A DNA stretch of 6,233 bases from an uncultured Sphingomonadales bacterium (GCA_903958285.1 CAJBSR010000551.1:1-6233), one strand, 5' to 3'. Numbered from the stretch's first letter, positions 1-6,233 are shown. Notes: generated by a model not told the origin, from the sequence alone. Numbers and translations: made by a program.

Positions 1-134
1 AGAAAACTCGCAGGGCGCCTAAACGCGGCAGTCCGCAGCGTCAAGCAGAGCAAACGCGTTTATCGCCTGAGATTGCCGTTAACATCGATTGTTTCTAGAG
101 AAGATTTCATGCTGCGCGATTCAGGTAAGCTTTA
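1..134 (+). promoter_or_regulatory. Leader and probable promoter region of the chvI operon
   Basis: This 134-base stretch has no supportable gene on either strand; short reverse-strand frames starting near 85 and 110 stop within about 20 codons. It precedes the first gene of a tightly packed + strand operon, so the operon promoter is expected here. A weak sigma70-like pair can be drawn (TTGCCG at 73-78, 17 bases, TAGAGA at 96-101), but the -10 match is poor and this is only a suggestion. AGGTAAG at 123-129 is the likely ribosome binding site for chvI. AAACGCG occurs twice (21-27 and 52-58), the second copy within the palindrome AACGCGTT (53-60). In many alphaproteobacteria pckA lies divergently on this side, but none of it is visible here. 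Confidence 0.4.
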
Positions 135-845
135 ATGGACGCGACCATCGCGCTCGTCGACGACGATCGGAACATTTTGACGTCCGTCTCAATTGCCCTT
201 CAGTCTGAAGGATTTAGGACGCGTCTTTACACCGATGGAGAGACCGCGCTGAAGGCCTTGATCGAGAATCCGCCCGACCTTGGCGTGTTTGATATCAAGA
301 TGCCGCGCATGGACGGGTTGGAACTGCTGCGTCAGCTGCGCGAAAAATCTACCCTTCCCGTTATTTTCCTGACGTCGAAGGATGATGAAATTGACGAAGC
401 TATGGGACTCGCCCTCGGGGCAGACGATTACATCGCAAAGCCATTCTCCCAGCGACTTCTAATTGCCCGTATCCGCGCGATTCTTCGTCGGGTCGCCTAT
501 GCCAAGGCATCCCCAGACGATGGCACCGGTGATGGCGATGCCGAGATTATGGTCAGGGGACGTCTGCAAATGGACCCCTCCCGCCACCGCGTCCGCTGGG
601 GTGGAAAGGATGTGGCGCTTACCGTGACAGAGTTCATGATCTTAGAGGCACTCGCCCAGCGCCCCGATGTCGTAAAATCGCGCAATCAGCTCATGGATGC
701 CGCTTATCAGGATGACGTTTATGTCGATGATCGGACCATAGACAGCCACATCAAACGTCTGCGTCGTAAATTCCGTCAGGCCGACGCAGAATTTGATGCG
801 ATAGATACCCTATATGGCGCCGGATACAGATTCTCGGAAAACTGA
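135..845 (+). CDS. chvI: Two-component response regulator, ChvI family (OmpR type)
   Basis: This is a cytoplasmic transcription factor of 236 aa, normal for OmpR/PhoB regulators, and the partner of the adjacent kinase. The receiver domain spans about residues 4-118. It has the acidic pair D9/D10/D11, the phospho-acceptor D53 in [11 protein letters not shown], switch T80 and the conserved K102 in AKPF. A short acidic/glycine linker (about 125-137) leads to the winged-helix DNA-binding domain (about 138-235), with the recognition-helix segment [16 protein letters not shown] (199-214) and the terminal wing LYGAGYRF. The family is ChvI/ExoI, which in alphaproteobacteria controls envelope, acid-stress and host-association genes. 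The assignment rests on these motifs plus linkage to chvG and hprK. The ATG at 135 puts the start just before the first receiver strand, with AGGTAAG upstream. The gene heads the operon and may autoregulate, but no operator could be proved. Confidence 0.93.
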   Translation: MDATIALVDDDRNILTSVSIALQSEGFRTRLYTDGETALKALIENPPDLGVFDIKMPRMDGLELLRQLREKSTLPVIFLTSKDDEIDEAMGLALGADDYIAKPFSQRLLIARIRAILRRVAYAKASPDDGTGDGDAEIMVRGRLQMDPSRHRVRWGGKDVALTVTEFMILEALAQRPDVVKSRNQLMDAAYQDDVYVDDRTIDSHIKRLRRKFRQADAEFDAIDTLYGAGYRFSEN

Positions 846-2349
846 CCCAGCCGGCATGACGCTGCGTTGGTCGGGGCGGATGTCGCTCACGCGACGGATT
901 CTTGCTGTCAATTTTCTGCCCATCATTCTGCTGGCGGGCAGCCTCTTGTATCTCGATGTCATCCGAGAGCGGCTGATTGAGGAGCGCCTGACACAATCTG
1001 TAGAACAGGCCCGGCTGCTCGCGACTGTTTTTGCACAAGTTCCATCAAACCGGATTCGCTTGGAAGCGCGCCGCATTGGGCGGGCAATTGGCGCGCGGAT
1101 TCGTGTTGTCGGCCCTAATGGGCAGATCATGGCCGACAGTTGGGTCGGCCAGCCGCCCAATATCACCATCGGCGACCCCGCAATGGAAGGCTGGGAACGC
1201 CGCGCGGCAGCCTTGCTGGATGACGGCATCGATGCGATTGTCCGTGCCCGCTCTATTCCTCGGTTCCCAGGCTTTGGGCCGCCGCTGGAGCGCGGACAGA
1301 AGATCTGGCTGACCGAAGACCGAACACACATCGTCTCGACTGCGGCCCTACTGCCGGGGCGCGGTGACACGCGCATCGTCATCGACAGAAATGTGCGCGA
1401 TATCCGCAGGCTTGCGCGCGCGGATCGCGGGCAATTAGCCCTGATCGTCGGCACCGCAGCCCTTGCCTCTATTCTTTTGTCCCTATTCCTTGCGCGGACC
1501 ATCGTACGGCCGCTCCGCTTCCTGGCGATCGCGGCGGAGCGGGTGCGGCTTGGCCGCGCACGCGAGGTCGTAATCCCCCGATTGCCGTTCCGCAGCGATG
1601 AGATCGGTCATCTGGCGCGATCCCTCGCTGACATGACGGAGACCCTGCGTGCGCGAATTGACGCGACCGAAGCCTTTGCCGCTGACGTGTCACACGAATT
1701 GAAGAACCCCCTCGCCTCTCTGGCCTCCGCCGTTCAAGGCCTAGAGCGCGTCACAGATGAAAAGCTACGCATCCAGTTGATGCAGGTCGCCACCGACGAT
1801 GTCCGTCGCCTTGATCGACTGATCACGGACATTTCCGAAGCGTCGCGTTTGGACGCTCAATTGACGCGCACGCGGTTTGACGTTGTTGATATTGGCGCCG
1901 TTCTTGAAACCCTCCTCCAGGAGCGGGAATCGAGGTCTGCCAACCACGACGTCCGCATTGCCTTTGCCCGCCCGCAGCGAGGATCCACGCGTGTCATGGG
2001 CGACAAAGGCGGGCTTATGCGCGTGTTTGACAATCTCATCGACAATGCGGTGTCATTTTCACCATCGGGCGGCGTCGTGCGGATCTCAGCCACGCGATCA
2101 GGTGACGCCGTCATTGCGACCGTAGAGGATGAAGGCCCCGGCGTGCCGGAACATGCGCGCGACCAAATTTTTGAGCGTTTCCATAGCCTGCGTCCCGAGG
2201 GGGAGGCGTTCGGCAAGCATTCCGGCCTCGGCCTGGCCATCGCACGCACCATCATCTCCGGCCATGACGGCAGCCTCATCTTGCGAGATAGGGCGGATGC
2301 GCAGCAGGGCGCCGTTTTCGTCGTCACTCTATCGGCAGTAACGCAATGA
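814..2349 (+). CDS. chvG: Membrane sensor histidine kinase, ChvG family
   Basis: Inner-membrane histidine kinase, expected to phosphorylate ChvI. Numbering follows the ATG at 814 (511 aa). TM1 is about residues 29-50, the periplasmic sensor region about 51-205, and TM2 about 206-228 ([20 protein letters not shown]). A HAMP linker follows (about 225-283). The H-box is [10 protein letters not shown] with phospho-acceptor H294. The ATPase has an N box [11 protein letters not shown] (406-416), G1 DEGPGVP (439-445), an F-like FERFHSLR and G2 [10 protein letters not shown] (467-476). All catalytic motifs are present, so the enzyme looks active. The sensor loop includes a Pro/Gly/Phe-rich stretch (about 149-158). 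The start is uncertain: ATG 814 overlaps chvI by 32 bases, while in-frame ATGs at 856 and 880 also precede TM1 and none has a strong ribosome binding site. I kept 814 because the LRWSGR segment before TM1 seems conserved in sphingomonads, which argues against 880; 856 remains possible. The stop overlaps the hprK start. Confidence 0.92.
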   Translation: MAPDTDSRKTDPAGMTLRWSGRMSLTRRILAVNFLPIILLAGSLLYLDVIRERLIEERLTQSVEQARLLATVFAQVPSNRIRLEARRIGRAIGARIRVVGPNGQIMADSWVGQPPNITIGDPAMEGWERRAAALLDDGIDAIVRARSIPRFPGFGPPLERGQKIWLTEDRTHIVSTAALLPGRGDTRIVIDRNVRDIRRLARADRGQLALIVGTAALASILLSLFLARTIVRPLRFLAIAAERVRLGRAREVVIPRLPFRSDEIGHLARSLADMTETLRARIDATEAFAADVSHELKNPLASLASAVQGLERVTDEKLRIQLMQVATDDVRRLDRLITDISEASRLDAQLTRTRFDVVDIGAVLETLLQERESRSANHDVRIAFARPQRGSTRVMGDKGGLMRVFDNLIDNAVSFSPSGGVVRISATRSGDAVIATVEDEGPGVPEHARDQIFERFHSLRPEGEAFGKHSGLGLAIARTIISGHDGSLILRDRADAQQGAVFVVTLSAVTQ

Positions 2350-2771
2350 GCACCGCCCGCCTCATCCATGCGACCTGCGTCGCAACTGACGCGGGGGGCG
2401 TGCTTCTCCTTGGCCCCTCAGGTAGCGGCAAGTCAGACCTTGCACTGCGCCTGATTGACAGGGGCGCAAAGCTGATCAGCGATGACCAAGTGGCCGTGCG
2501 CTGCGAAGACGGTAAGCTTTTTGCAAGCACCACCGGCGCAATGTTCGGAAAACTGGAAGTCCGCGGTGTCGGAATTTGCGATGTGCCCGCCCAGCGGGAA
2601 ACCCTCGTCATGCTGATCGTGCGCTTAGGCGATGAGGGAGAGCGGCTACCCGACACACCAACCGAGACCTTGGAAGGAATTCCCCTTCCGCTTCTGACAC
2701 TTGCACCCCATAGGGCCTCCGCGCCGATCAAGATTGAGCTCGCGCTTTCACAGGGAGTTGGCACGACATGA
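2346..2771 (+). CDS. hprK: HPr kinase/phosphorylase, short alphaproteobacterial form
   Basis: This cytoplasmic enzyme phosphorylates HPr on a serine with ATP and can reverse the reaction. At 141 aa it is less than half the Firmicute enzyme (about 310 aa). The N-terminal regulatory domain is missing and the last helices are reduced, as is usual in alphaproteobacteria. Visible motifs are H8 in LIHATCV (matching the conserved His of the catalytic domain), Walker A GPSGSGKS (23-30), the acidic pair in LISDDQV (46-47), and the HprK signature LEVRGVGI (70-77). The substrate is presumably the HPr at 4118-4390, whose target serine is conserved. The ATG at 2346 lies in the chvG stop (ATGA), and the gene ends in the same kind of overlap with rapZ, so translational coupling is likely. 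Whether it keeps phosphorylase activity cannot be told from sequence. Confidence 0.92.
   Translation: MSTARLIHATCVATDAGGVLLLGPSGSGKSDLALRLIDRGAKLISDDQVAVRCEDGKLFASTTGAMFGKLEVRGVGICDVPAQRETLVMLIVRLGDEGERLPDTPTETLEGIPLPLLTLAPHRASAPIKIELALSQGVGTT
2752..2757 (+). promoter_or_regulatory. Ribosome binding site of rapZ
   Basis: AGGGAG lies 10 bases before the ATG at 2768, inside the end of hprK. It is among the clearest Shine-Dalgarno-like sequences in the operon and supports the start that gives the 4-base ATGA overlap. Confidence 0.5.
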
Positions 2772-3673
2772 CACAGAGACGTCCGGACCGTATTCTCCTT
2801 GTGACGGGCATGTCGGGCGCCGGTAAATCGACTGTGCTCAACACGCTTGAGGACATGGGCTGGGAGGTGGTGGACAACTTGCCCTTCCAACTCCTTGACC
2901 GTCTGCTCGCAACAGAGGCACCTGCCGGCATATCGAATGAACGCCCGCTGGCCCTTGGCATTGATAGCCGTACACGCGGATTTGGCGCGCAAGCGATCAT
3001 CGACCGTGTCAAATCCATGAATGAGCGCCGCGAGAACAATATATCCGTCCTCTTCATGGACTGTTCTGGTGCCGAACTTGAACGCCGCTATTCCGAGACG
3101 CGCAGACGCCATCCGCTCGCGCTTGATCGCCCGGCAGCCGATGGCATTGCGCGGGAACGCGAATTGGTGGCGCCTTTGCGACAATGGGCCGCCCATGTCG
3201 TCGACACGACGTCCAGTACAACCAACGATTTGAAGCAGGAAATCCGCACCCGCTTTAGCGATTGGGGCAATGCGGGGATGAGCCTCGCCATACTGTCCTT
3301 CGGCTTTTCGCGCGGATTGCCGCGTAATGCCGACCTCGTTTTTGACATGCGGTTTCTGCAGAACCCCTATTGGGTGGAAGACTTGCGACACTTGACCGGA
3401 CGGGATGCGCTGGTCAGCGATTATGTCCGATCCGACCCTGCCTATGAGGATGCTGTGTCGCGCATCGAAGGCCTGCTTTTAACCCTCCTCCCCCGATACA
3501 AGGCGGAAGGAAAGGCCTATGTCACGATTGCTTTTGGGTGTACGGGCGGCCGCCACCGGTCTGTGCATGTTGCAGAACGAGTCGCGGCGCACTTGGCGAG
3601 CGCGGGCTTTGCTCCTACGCTTTCCCACCGCGACGTGGGGGACGGAACGGAAGAACCGGTCGCACGGGTATAA
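2768..3673 (+). CDS. rapZ: RapZ-family P-loop nucleotide-binding protein (former YvcJ/YhbJ)
   Basis: The 301 aa protein has the usual RapZ length (about 280-300). The N-terminal P-loop domain carries Walker A GMSGAGKS (14-21), EVVDNLPFQLLD (33-44), the Walker-B-like GIDSRTR (64-70) and RYSETRRRHPL (107-117). The C-terminal half has VDTTSST (145-151), SFGFSRGLPRNADLVFDMRF (177-196), NPYW (199-202), LTGRD (209-213) and the hallmark GCTGGRHRSV (257-266). In E. coli RapZ is an RNA-binding adaptor that delivers the small RNA GlmZ to RNase E to control GlmS. Alphaproteobacteria generally lack GlmY/GlmZ, so the role here is open. Linkage with hprK and HPr suggests a link to PTS signalling or cell-envelope precursor supply. 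The C-terminus (GDGTEEPVARV) is acidic and lacks the basic tail of the E. coli protein. The family call is firm; the molecular role is inferred. Confidence 0.93.
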   Translation: MTQRRPDRILLVTGMSGAGKSTVLNTLEDMGWEVVDNLPFQLLDRLLATEAPAGISNERPLALGIDSRTRGFGAQAIIDRVKSMNERRENNISVLFMDCSGAELERRYSETRRRHPLALDRPAADGIARERELVAPLRQWAAHVVDTTSSTTNDLKQEIRTRFSDWGNAGMSLAILSFGFSRGLPRNADLVFDMRFLQNPYWVEDLRHLTGRDALVSDYVRSDPAYEDAVSRIEGLLLTLLPRYKAEGKAYVTIAFGCTGGRHRSVHVAERVAAHLASAGFAPTLSHRDVGDGTEEPVARV

Positions 3674-3713
3674 AGTTGTAAACGCGTAAACGATGTTGAA
3701 GACGGGGTAGTTG
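3674..3713 (+). other. 40-base intergenic gap between rapZ and the EIIA gene
   Basis: This is the only real gap inside the operon. It is AT-richer than its surroundings and holds a near tandem repeat, TAAACGCGTAAACG (3679-3692), then GGGG at 3704-3707, which is the probable ribosome binding site for the ATG at 3714. I see no hairpin with a T run, so there is no terminator. A weak internal promoter or processing site is possible but not shown. Confidence 0.35.
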
Positions 3714-4121
3714 ATGATTGGTCTTGTGCTTGTAACGCATGGACGGCTCGCCACCGAGTTTGTGACGGCCATGGAACATGTGGTGGGTCCGCAAACAGCC
3801 ATTGAGGCGATCTGCATCGGCCCGGAAGATGACATGGAGGCGCGCCGCGCCGACATTGCCGCCGCCATTGCCAAGGTGGAGAGCGGCAGTGGCGTTATCG
3901 TACTGACCGATCTCTTCGGTGGCACCCCTTCCAACCTCGCCATTTCGCTGATGGATGTCGGGCGGGTTGAAGTCATTGCCGGCATCAATCTTCCCATGCT
4001 TATCCGCCTCGAAAGCGCGCGCCGCCGCATGAAAGTGGTCGAAGCAGTGGCCGCCGCGCGTGAAGCCGGTCGCAAATACATCTCCGTCGCCTCTGAAGTG
4101 TTGGGCGAACAAGCGGCATGA
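3714..4121 (+). CDS. PTS EIIA component, mannose type (EIIA-Man/PtsM)
   Basis: This cytoplasmic phosphocarrier of 135 aa is a single-domain EIIA of the mannose/fructose/sorbose family. The phosphorylation site is H9 in MIGLVLVTHG. Family motifs follow: VIVLTDLFGGTPSN (61-74) and the GINLPML segment (90-96). HPr phosphorylated on histidine is the expected donor. No EIIB, EIIC or EIID partner lies in the window, and alphaproteobacteria with this locus normally lack them, so the protein probably regulates rather than transports; its targets are unknown here. A TTG at 3711 directly precedes the ATG in frame. I chose ATG 3714 because MIGLVLVTHG is the standard beginning of the family and GGGG at 3704-3707 is well placed. 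The stop overlaps the HPr start by 4 bases. Names in use for orthologues include ptsM, manX and EIIA-Man. Confidence 0.92.
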   Translation: MIGLVLVTHGRLATEFVTAMEHVVGPQTAIEAICIGPEDDMEARRADIAAAIAKVESGSGVIVLTDLFGGTPSNLAISLMDVGRVEVIAGINLPMLIRLESARRRMKVVEAVAAAREAGRKYISVASEVLGEQAA

Positions 4122-4390
4122 GCGTCAGCCGCACCGTCCAAATCTGCAATGTGCGGGGATTGCACGCCCGGGCCAGTGCGAAGTTTGTGACAATGGCATC
4201 GGGACTGGCGGCGCAGGTTCACGTCGAAAAAGACGGATCGAGTGTGGTCGGGACATCAATCATGGGTCTGATGATGTTGGGTGCGGCTCTCGGCGATGAG
4301 ATCGTCATTAGCGCATCAGGAGACGGCGCAGAACAGGCAGTTCAGGCGCTCGCAGAGCTTGTCGAAGCTCGTTTTCACGAGGCTGAATAA
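4118..4390 (+). CDS. ptsH: HPr-family phosphocarrier protein (PTS)
   Basis: This 90 aa protein has the usual HPr length (85-90). It accepts phosphate from an EI protein (PtsP, not in this window) on H16 in GLHARASAKF, with the partner Arg at 18, and passes it to H9 of the adjacent EIIA. Residue 19 is Ala where classical sugar-PTS HPr has Pro; this is the form common in alphaproteobacterial regulatory systems. The second regulatory site is kept: S47 in GTSIMGLMML matches Ser46 of Firmicute HPr, and the operon supplies its kinase HprK. The gene therefore has both inputs of a dual-phosphorylation switch. The start ATG lies in the EIIA stop (ATGA), indicating translational coupling. NPr (ptsO) is an alternative name for such proteins. 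It is followed by only 6 bases before the next start. Confidence 0.93.
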   Translation: MSVSRTVQICNVRGLHARASAKFVTMASGLAAQVHVEKDGSSVVGTSIMGLMMLGAALGDEIVISASGDGAEQAVQALAELVEARFHEAE

Positions 4391-4396
4391 GCCGCA

Positions 4397-5200
4397 ATGT
4401 TCCGCGAAATTACCGGATTTTCAAACCCTCTCGTCAAGCGGGTCCGCTCGCTACGGGACAAATAGGGTCGCCGCGAGGAAGGCCTCTTTCTGGCAGAAGG
4501 CCTGCGTATCCTAACGGAGGCATTGCAGGCAGGCCGGGCGCCTGACATGCTCTGGTTTTCATCCGAAAGCGCTCGGCATCCGCTCGTTGAGACACTGGTT
4601 GCCGCAACGGAGGCCCATGGCGGCGAAGTGTTCGTTACACCGCGGGACATTCTTTCCAAGATTTCCGGAAAGGACAATCCGGGGGCTGTGATTGGCATTT
4701 ATCCCGAACACTGGACGCCGCTTGCAGATATTGACCGAACGAAAGCGCCCATCTGGATGGTTGCGGAACGCCTGCGCGATCCCGGCAATCTCGGCACCAT
4801 ATTGCGAACAGGCGATGCCGTGGGCGCAGGCGGTCTGATCCTGATTGACGACTGCACCGATCCCTTCTCCGTCGAAGCGGTCCGTGCGAGCATGGGTGCC
4901 CTCTTCACCCAGTCCATCAGCAAGGCAAGCTGGCCGGAATTCATCGCATGGCTGCGTCAGGGACCGGGCCAATTGGTCGGCACCAGCCTCAACACCGACA
5001 ACGACTATCAGGACCCGGTCTATGTGCCGCCCATATTCCTGCTCGTCGGCAACGAATCACAGGGCCTGCCGGACGCCTATGAGGCGGACTGCGACCTGCT
5101 CGTCAAAATGCCGATGATGGGCAAGGCCGATAGCCTCAATGCGGCTGTCGCGACGTCGGTGATGGCCTATGAAGTATTGAATCAGCTGCGGAAGCGCTAA
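4397..5200 (+). pseudogene. TrmH/SpoU RNA 2'-O-methyltransferase gene interrupted by an in-frame TAG
   Basis: Read from ATG 4397 (6 bases after the HPr stop), the frame would encode a 267-residue protein of normal family length. It begins MFREITGFSNPLVKRVRSLRDK, meets TAG at 4463-4465, then continues in the same frame as GRREEGLFLAEGLRILTEAL. Both flanks match the N-terminal substrate-binding domain of the SpoU family (NP-hK...L..KkxR...F..EG.R), so the stop falls at codon 23, where relatives usually have Lys. One base change (AAG to TAG) would explain it. No frameshift or other stop occurs through to TAA 5200. The interruption may be a true nonsense mutation, a base-call error, or an intact gene read by suppression; sequence alone cannot decide. 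The product would methylate ribose 2'-OH in rRNA or tRNA; the target base is not predictable. Confidence 0.75.
4523..5200 (+). CDS. TrmH/SpoU-family RNA methyltransferase, uninterrupted catalytic part
   Basis: This is the open portion downstream of the TAG at 4463-4465, and what an automatic annotation would call as a 225 aa gene from TTG 4523. It holds the whole SPOUT (trefoil-knot) methyltransferase domain. Motif 1 is RDPGNLGTILRTGDAVGAGG, with the catalytic-type N89 and R95. Motif 2 is LLVGNESQGLP (residues 174-183). Motif 3 is MPMMGKADSLNAAVATSVMAYE (from 196), forming the SAM-binding knot. It lacks the first 42 residues of the full frame, including the conserved FLAEGLR. TTG 4523 is a doubtful start: GGAGG (4516-4520) is only 2 bases away. 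The next in-frame ATG, at 4547, has no clear ribosome binding site. A translated fragment might fold but would miss much of the RNA-binding domain. It ends by overlapping the rmuC stop on the other strand. Confidence 0.7.
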   Translation: MQAGRAPDMLWFSSESARHPLVETLVAATEAHGGEVFVTPRDILSKISGKDNPGAVIGIYPEHWTPLADIDRTKAPIWMVAERLRDPGNLGTILRTGDAVGAGGLILIDDCTDPFSVEAVRASMGALFTQSISKASWPEFIAWLRQGPGQLVGTSLNTDNDYQDPVYVPPIFLLVGNESQGLPDAYEADCDLLVKMPMMGKADSLNAAVATSVMAYEVLNQLRKR

Positions 5201-6233
5201 GCTGGATCGTTCTCGCCAGAATTCGCCACCAGCTTCACCAGCGGCCGCGAATGACCCTCCACAATCGGCAGCGCTTCGATGGATTTGGCGCCGGTATCGA
5301 TGCCGAGCTTCTCAAACTTGTGGGCCGAACTCATCACTTGGCTTTCGAGGCTGCCGACCATCTGGTTATAGGCGTTAACAGCCGTGTCGAGGTTCTTGCC
5401 CACGCGGCTGACATGTCCGCCCATGGTCGCGAGGCGCGAATAAAGCTCGCGCCCGAGTTCGGCGATTTCGCGCGCTTGGCCGGCCATCTTCTCCTGTTTC
5501 CACACCGCAGAGACCGTCCGGGCAATTGCAATCAAGTTCGTAGGTGTCGCCAGTAAGACTTTGCGATCAAAAGCATAATCCCAAAGCTGATTGTCCTGTT
5601 CCAAAGCGGCAGTCAGGAAATGTTCGCCAGGGACGAACATGATCACATAATCGGGCGCATCGTCAAACTGGCTCCAATAGGCCTTGGCGCCGAGCGTGTT
5701 GACGTGCGCCTTCATGGCGGCGGCATGTGCGGCGAGATGAATTTCCCGCTCCCGTTCATCGACAGCGCCAAAAGCATCCTGATAGGCATTGAGCGACACT
5801 TTGGCGTCGATCACGAGCGAATTGCCGCCCGGCACGCGCACAATCACGTCAGGGCGCAGGCGACCACCCTCCCCATCTGACACGCTGACTTCGGTCGCAA
5901 AGTCGACATGGTCGGATAAACCGCAGCTTTCGAGCACGTTGCGCAACTGCTGCTCACCCCAGCGACCGCGCGCTTTGGGCGCATTGCGGAGCGCATTGAC
6001 CAGCTTTGCCGCCTCACTCGATACGCGTTCGGTGCCTTCGCGCATGGAGGCGATCTGGCCATGCAGAAGACCAAAAGCATCGCGCCGTTCGGCTTCAACC
6101 TTGGTCACCTGCTCTTCATATTTCTGAAGACGCTCATGCACTGGCTGCAACAGCGCCTTCAGACCCTGACCCGACGTCTCCTCGGACTGCCGGAACCGAG
6201 CCTCTGCACGTTCCAAGAACTGCTTTTGAGCTG
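5197..6233 (-). CDS. rmuC: DNA recombination protein RmuC, 5' end beyond the window
   Basis: The C-terminal 344 or so residues of an RmuC protein (usually about 400-500 aa) are present. The frame stays open through the right edge (AQKQF precedes LERAEARFRQ), so the TTG at 6216 is an internal Leu codon, not a start. Numbered from that Leu, a charged helical, coiled-coil-like region spans about 1-80. It is followed by GRWGEQQLRNVLESCGL (84-100), RPDVIVRVPGG (121-131) and SLVIDAKVSLNAYQDA (133-148); D123, D137 and K139 fit the PD-(D/E)xK nuclease-type core proposed for RmuC. The signature YVIMFVPGEHFLTAAL and the Leu/Ala/Gln-rich C-terminal helices follow. RmuC is linked in E. coli to limiting inversions at short inverted repeats; the biochemistry is unsettled. 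N-terminal RmuC proteins usually carry a membrane anchor, which would lie outside the window. The gene belongs to a separate transcription unit. Confidence 0.93.
   Translation of the reverse strand, partial: AQKQFLERAEARFRQSEETSGQGLKALLQPVHERLQKYEEQVTKVEAERRDAFGLLHGQIASMREGTERVSSEAAKLVNALRNAPKARGRWGEQQLRNVLESCGLSDHVDFATEVSVSDGEGGRLRPDVIVRVPGGNSLVIDAKVSLNAYQDAFGAVDEREREIHLAAHAAAMKAHVNTLGAKAYWSQFDDAPDYVIMFVPGEHFLTAALEQDNQLWDYAFDRKVLLATPTNLIAIARTVSAVWKQEKMAGQAREIAELGRELYSRLATMGGHVSRVGKNLDTAVNAYNQMVGSLESQVMSSAHKFEKLGIDTGAKSIEALPIVEGHSRPLVKLVANSGENDPA

Noticed and set aside
1..110. Possible start of a divergent pckA gene at the left edge
   Set aside because: The known alphaproteobacterial layout suggests pckA nearby, but reverse-strand frames from 110 and 85 stop within about 20 codons, so none of it can be called in the window.
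810..1502. A 230-codon - strand frame opposite chvG
   Set aside because: Arg/Ser-rich composition with no motifs; it is antisense to the sensor region of chvG and is best explained as a shadow frame.
2324..3391. A 355-codon open frame on the - strand opposite hprK and rapZ
   Set aside because: It lies wholly antisense to two genes with unmistakable family motifs, has no recognisable domain, and is the mirror effect expected from GC-rich codon use.
4391..4480. A frameshift as the cause of the broken methyltransferase
   Set aside because: The conserved sequence before and after the TAG is in one and the same frame, so only the single codon at 4463-4465 is affected.
4281..4514. A 77-codon + strand frame bridging HPr and the methyltransferase
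   Set aside because: It is in a different frame from both conserved genes, has no family resemblance, and covers sequence already explained by HPr and the methyltransferase N-terminus.
5186..5225. A terminator between the methyltransferase and rmuC
   Set aside because: Only a very short AGC...GCT pairing is visible around 5194-5204, with no T run on either side.
1..6233. tRNA/rRNA genes, CRISPR arrays, insertion sequences or prophage pieces
   Set aside because: No repeat-spacer pattern, terminal inverted repeats, transposase or integrase motifs, or tRNA-like stretches were seen; nearly all bases belong to housekeeping or signalling genes.

Overview
The window looks like the chromosome of an alphaproteobacterium, most likely of the order Sphingomonadales. 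The evidence is gene order (chvI, chvG, short hprK, rapZ, mannose-type EIIA, HPr), the roughly 60 % GC coding style, the kinase-core-only HprK, and an HPr with the GLHARAS active-site variant usual in this class. The genus cannot be fixed from the sequence alone. I see no mobile element, RNA gene, CRISPR array or recent transfer.

Layout: bases 1-134 are a non-coding leader that probably carries the operon promoter. From 135 to about 4390, six genes run on the + strand with almost no spacing: response regulator ChvI (135-845), sensor kinase ChvG (814-2349), HPr kinase/phosphorylase HprK (2346-2771), RapZ-family P-loop protein (2768-3673), PTS EIIA of the mannose type (3714-4121) and HPr (4118-4390). 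Four junctions overlap. Three are 4-base ATGA overlaps (chvG/hprK, hprK/rapZ, EIIA/HPr); the 32-base chvI/chvG overlap depends on the start chosen for chvG. The only real gap is 40 bases between rapZ and the EIIA gene. A TrmH/SpoU-family RNA 2'-O-methyltransferase follows at 4397-5200. On the - strand, the 3' part of rmuC runs in from the right edge and meets it tail to tail, the two stop codons overlapping by 4 bases.

How the genes fit together: ChvG senses envelope or acid-type stress and phosphorylates ChvI. HPr receives phosphate on His16 from an EI (PtsP) encoded elsewhere and passes it to His9 of EIIA, while HprK modifies HPr on Ser47. No sugar permease (EIIB/IIC/IID) is present, so this is a regulatory phosphorelay rather than a transport system. 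The set links two-component signalling to carbon/nitrogen status and is a known alphaproteobacterial arrangement.

The most unusual observation is an in-frame TAG at 4463-4465, codon 23 of the methyltransferase gene, in the conserved substrate-binding domain. The frame is open and conserved on both sides, so this is a single-codon interruption: a young nonsense mutation, a sequencing or assembly error, or (less likely) a read-through or restart situation. I found no convincing undescribed system.
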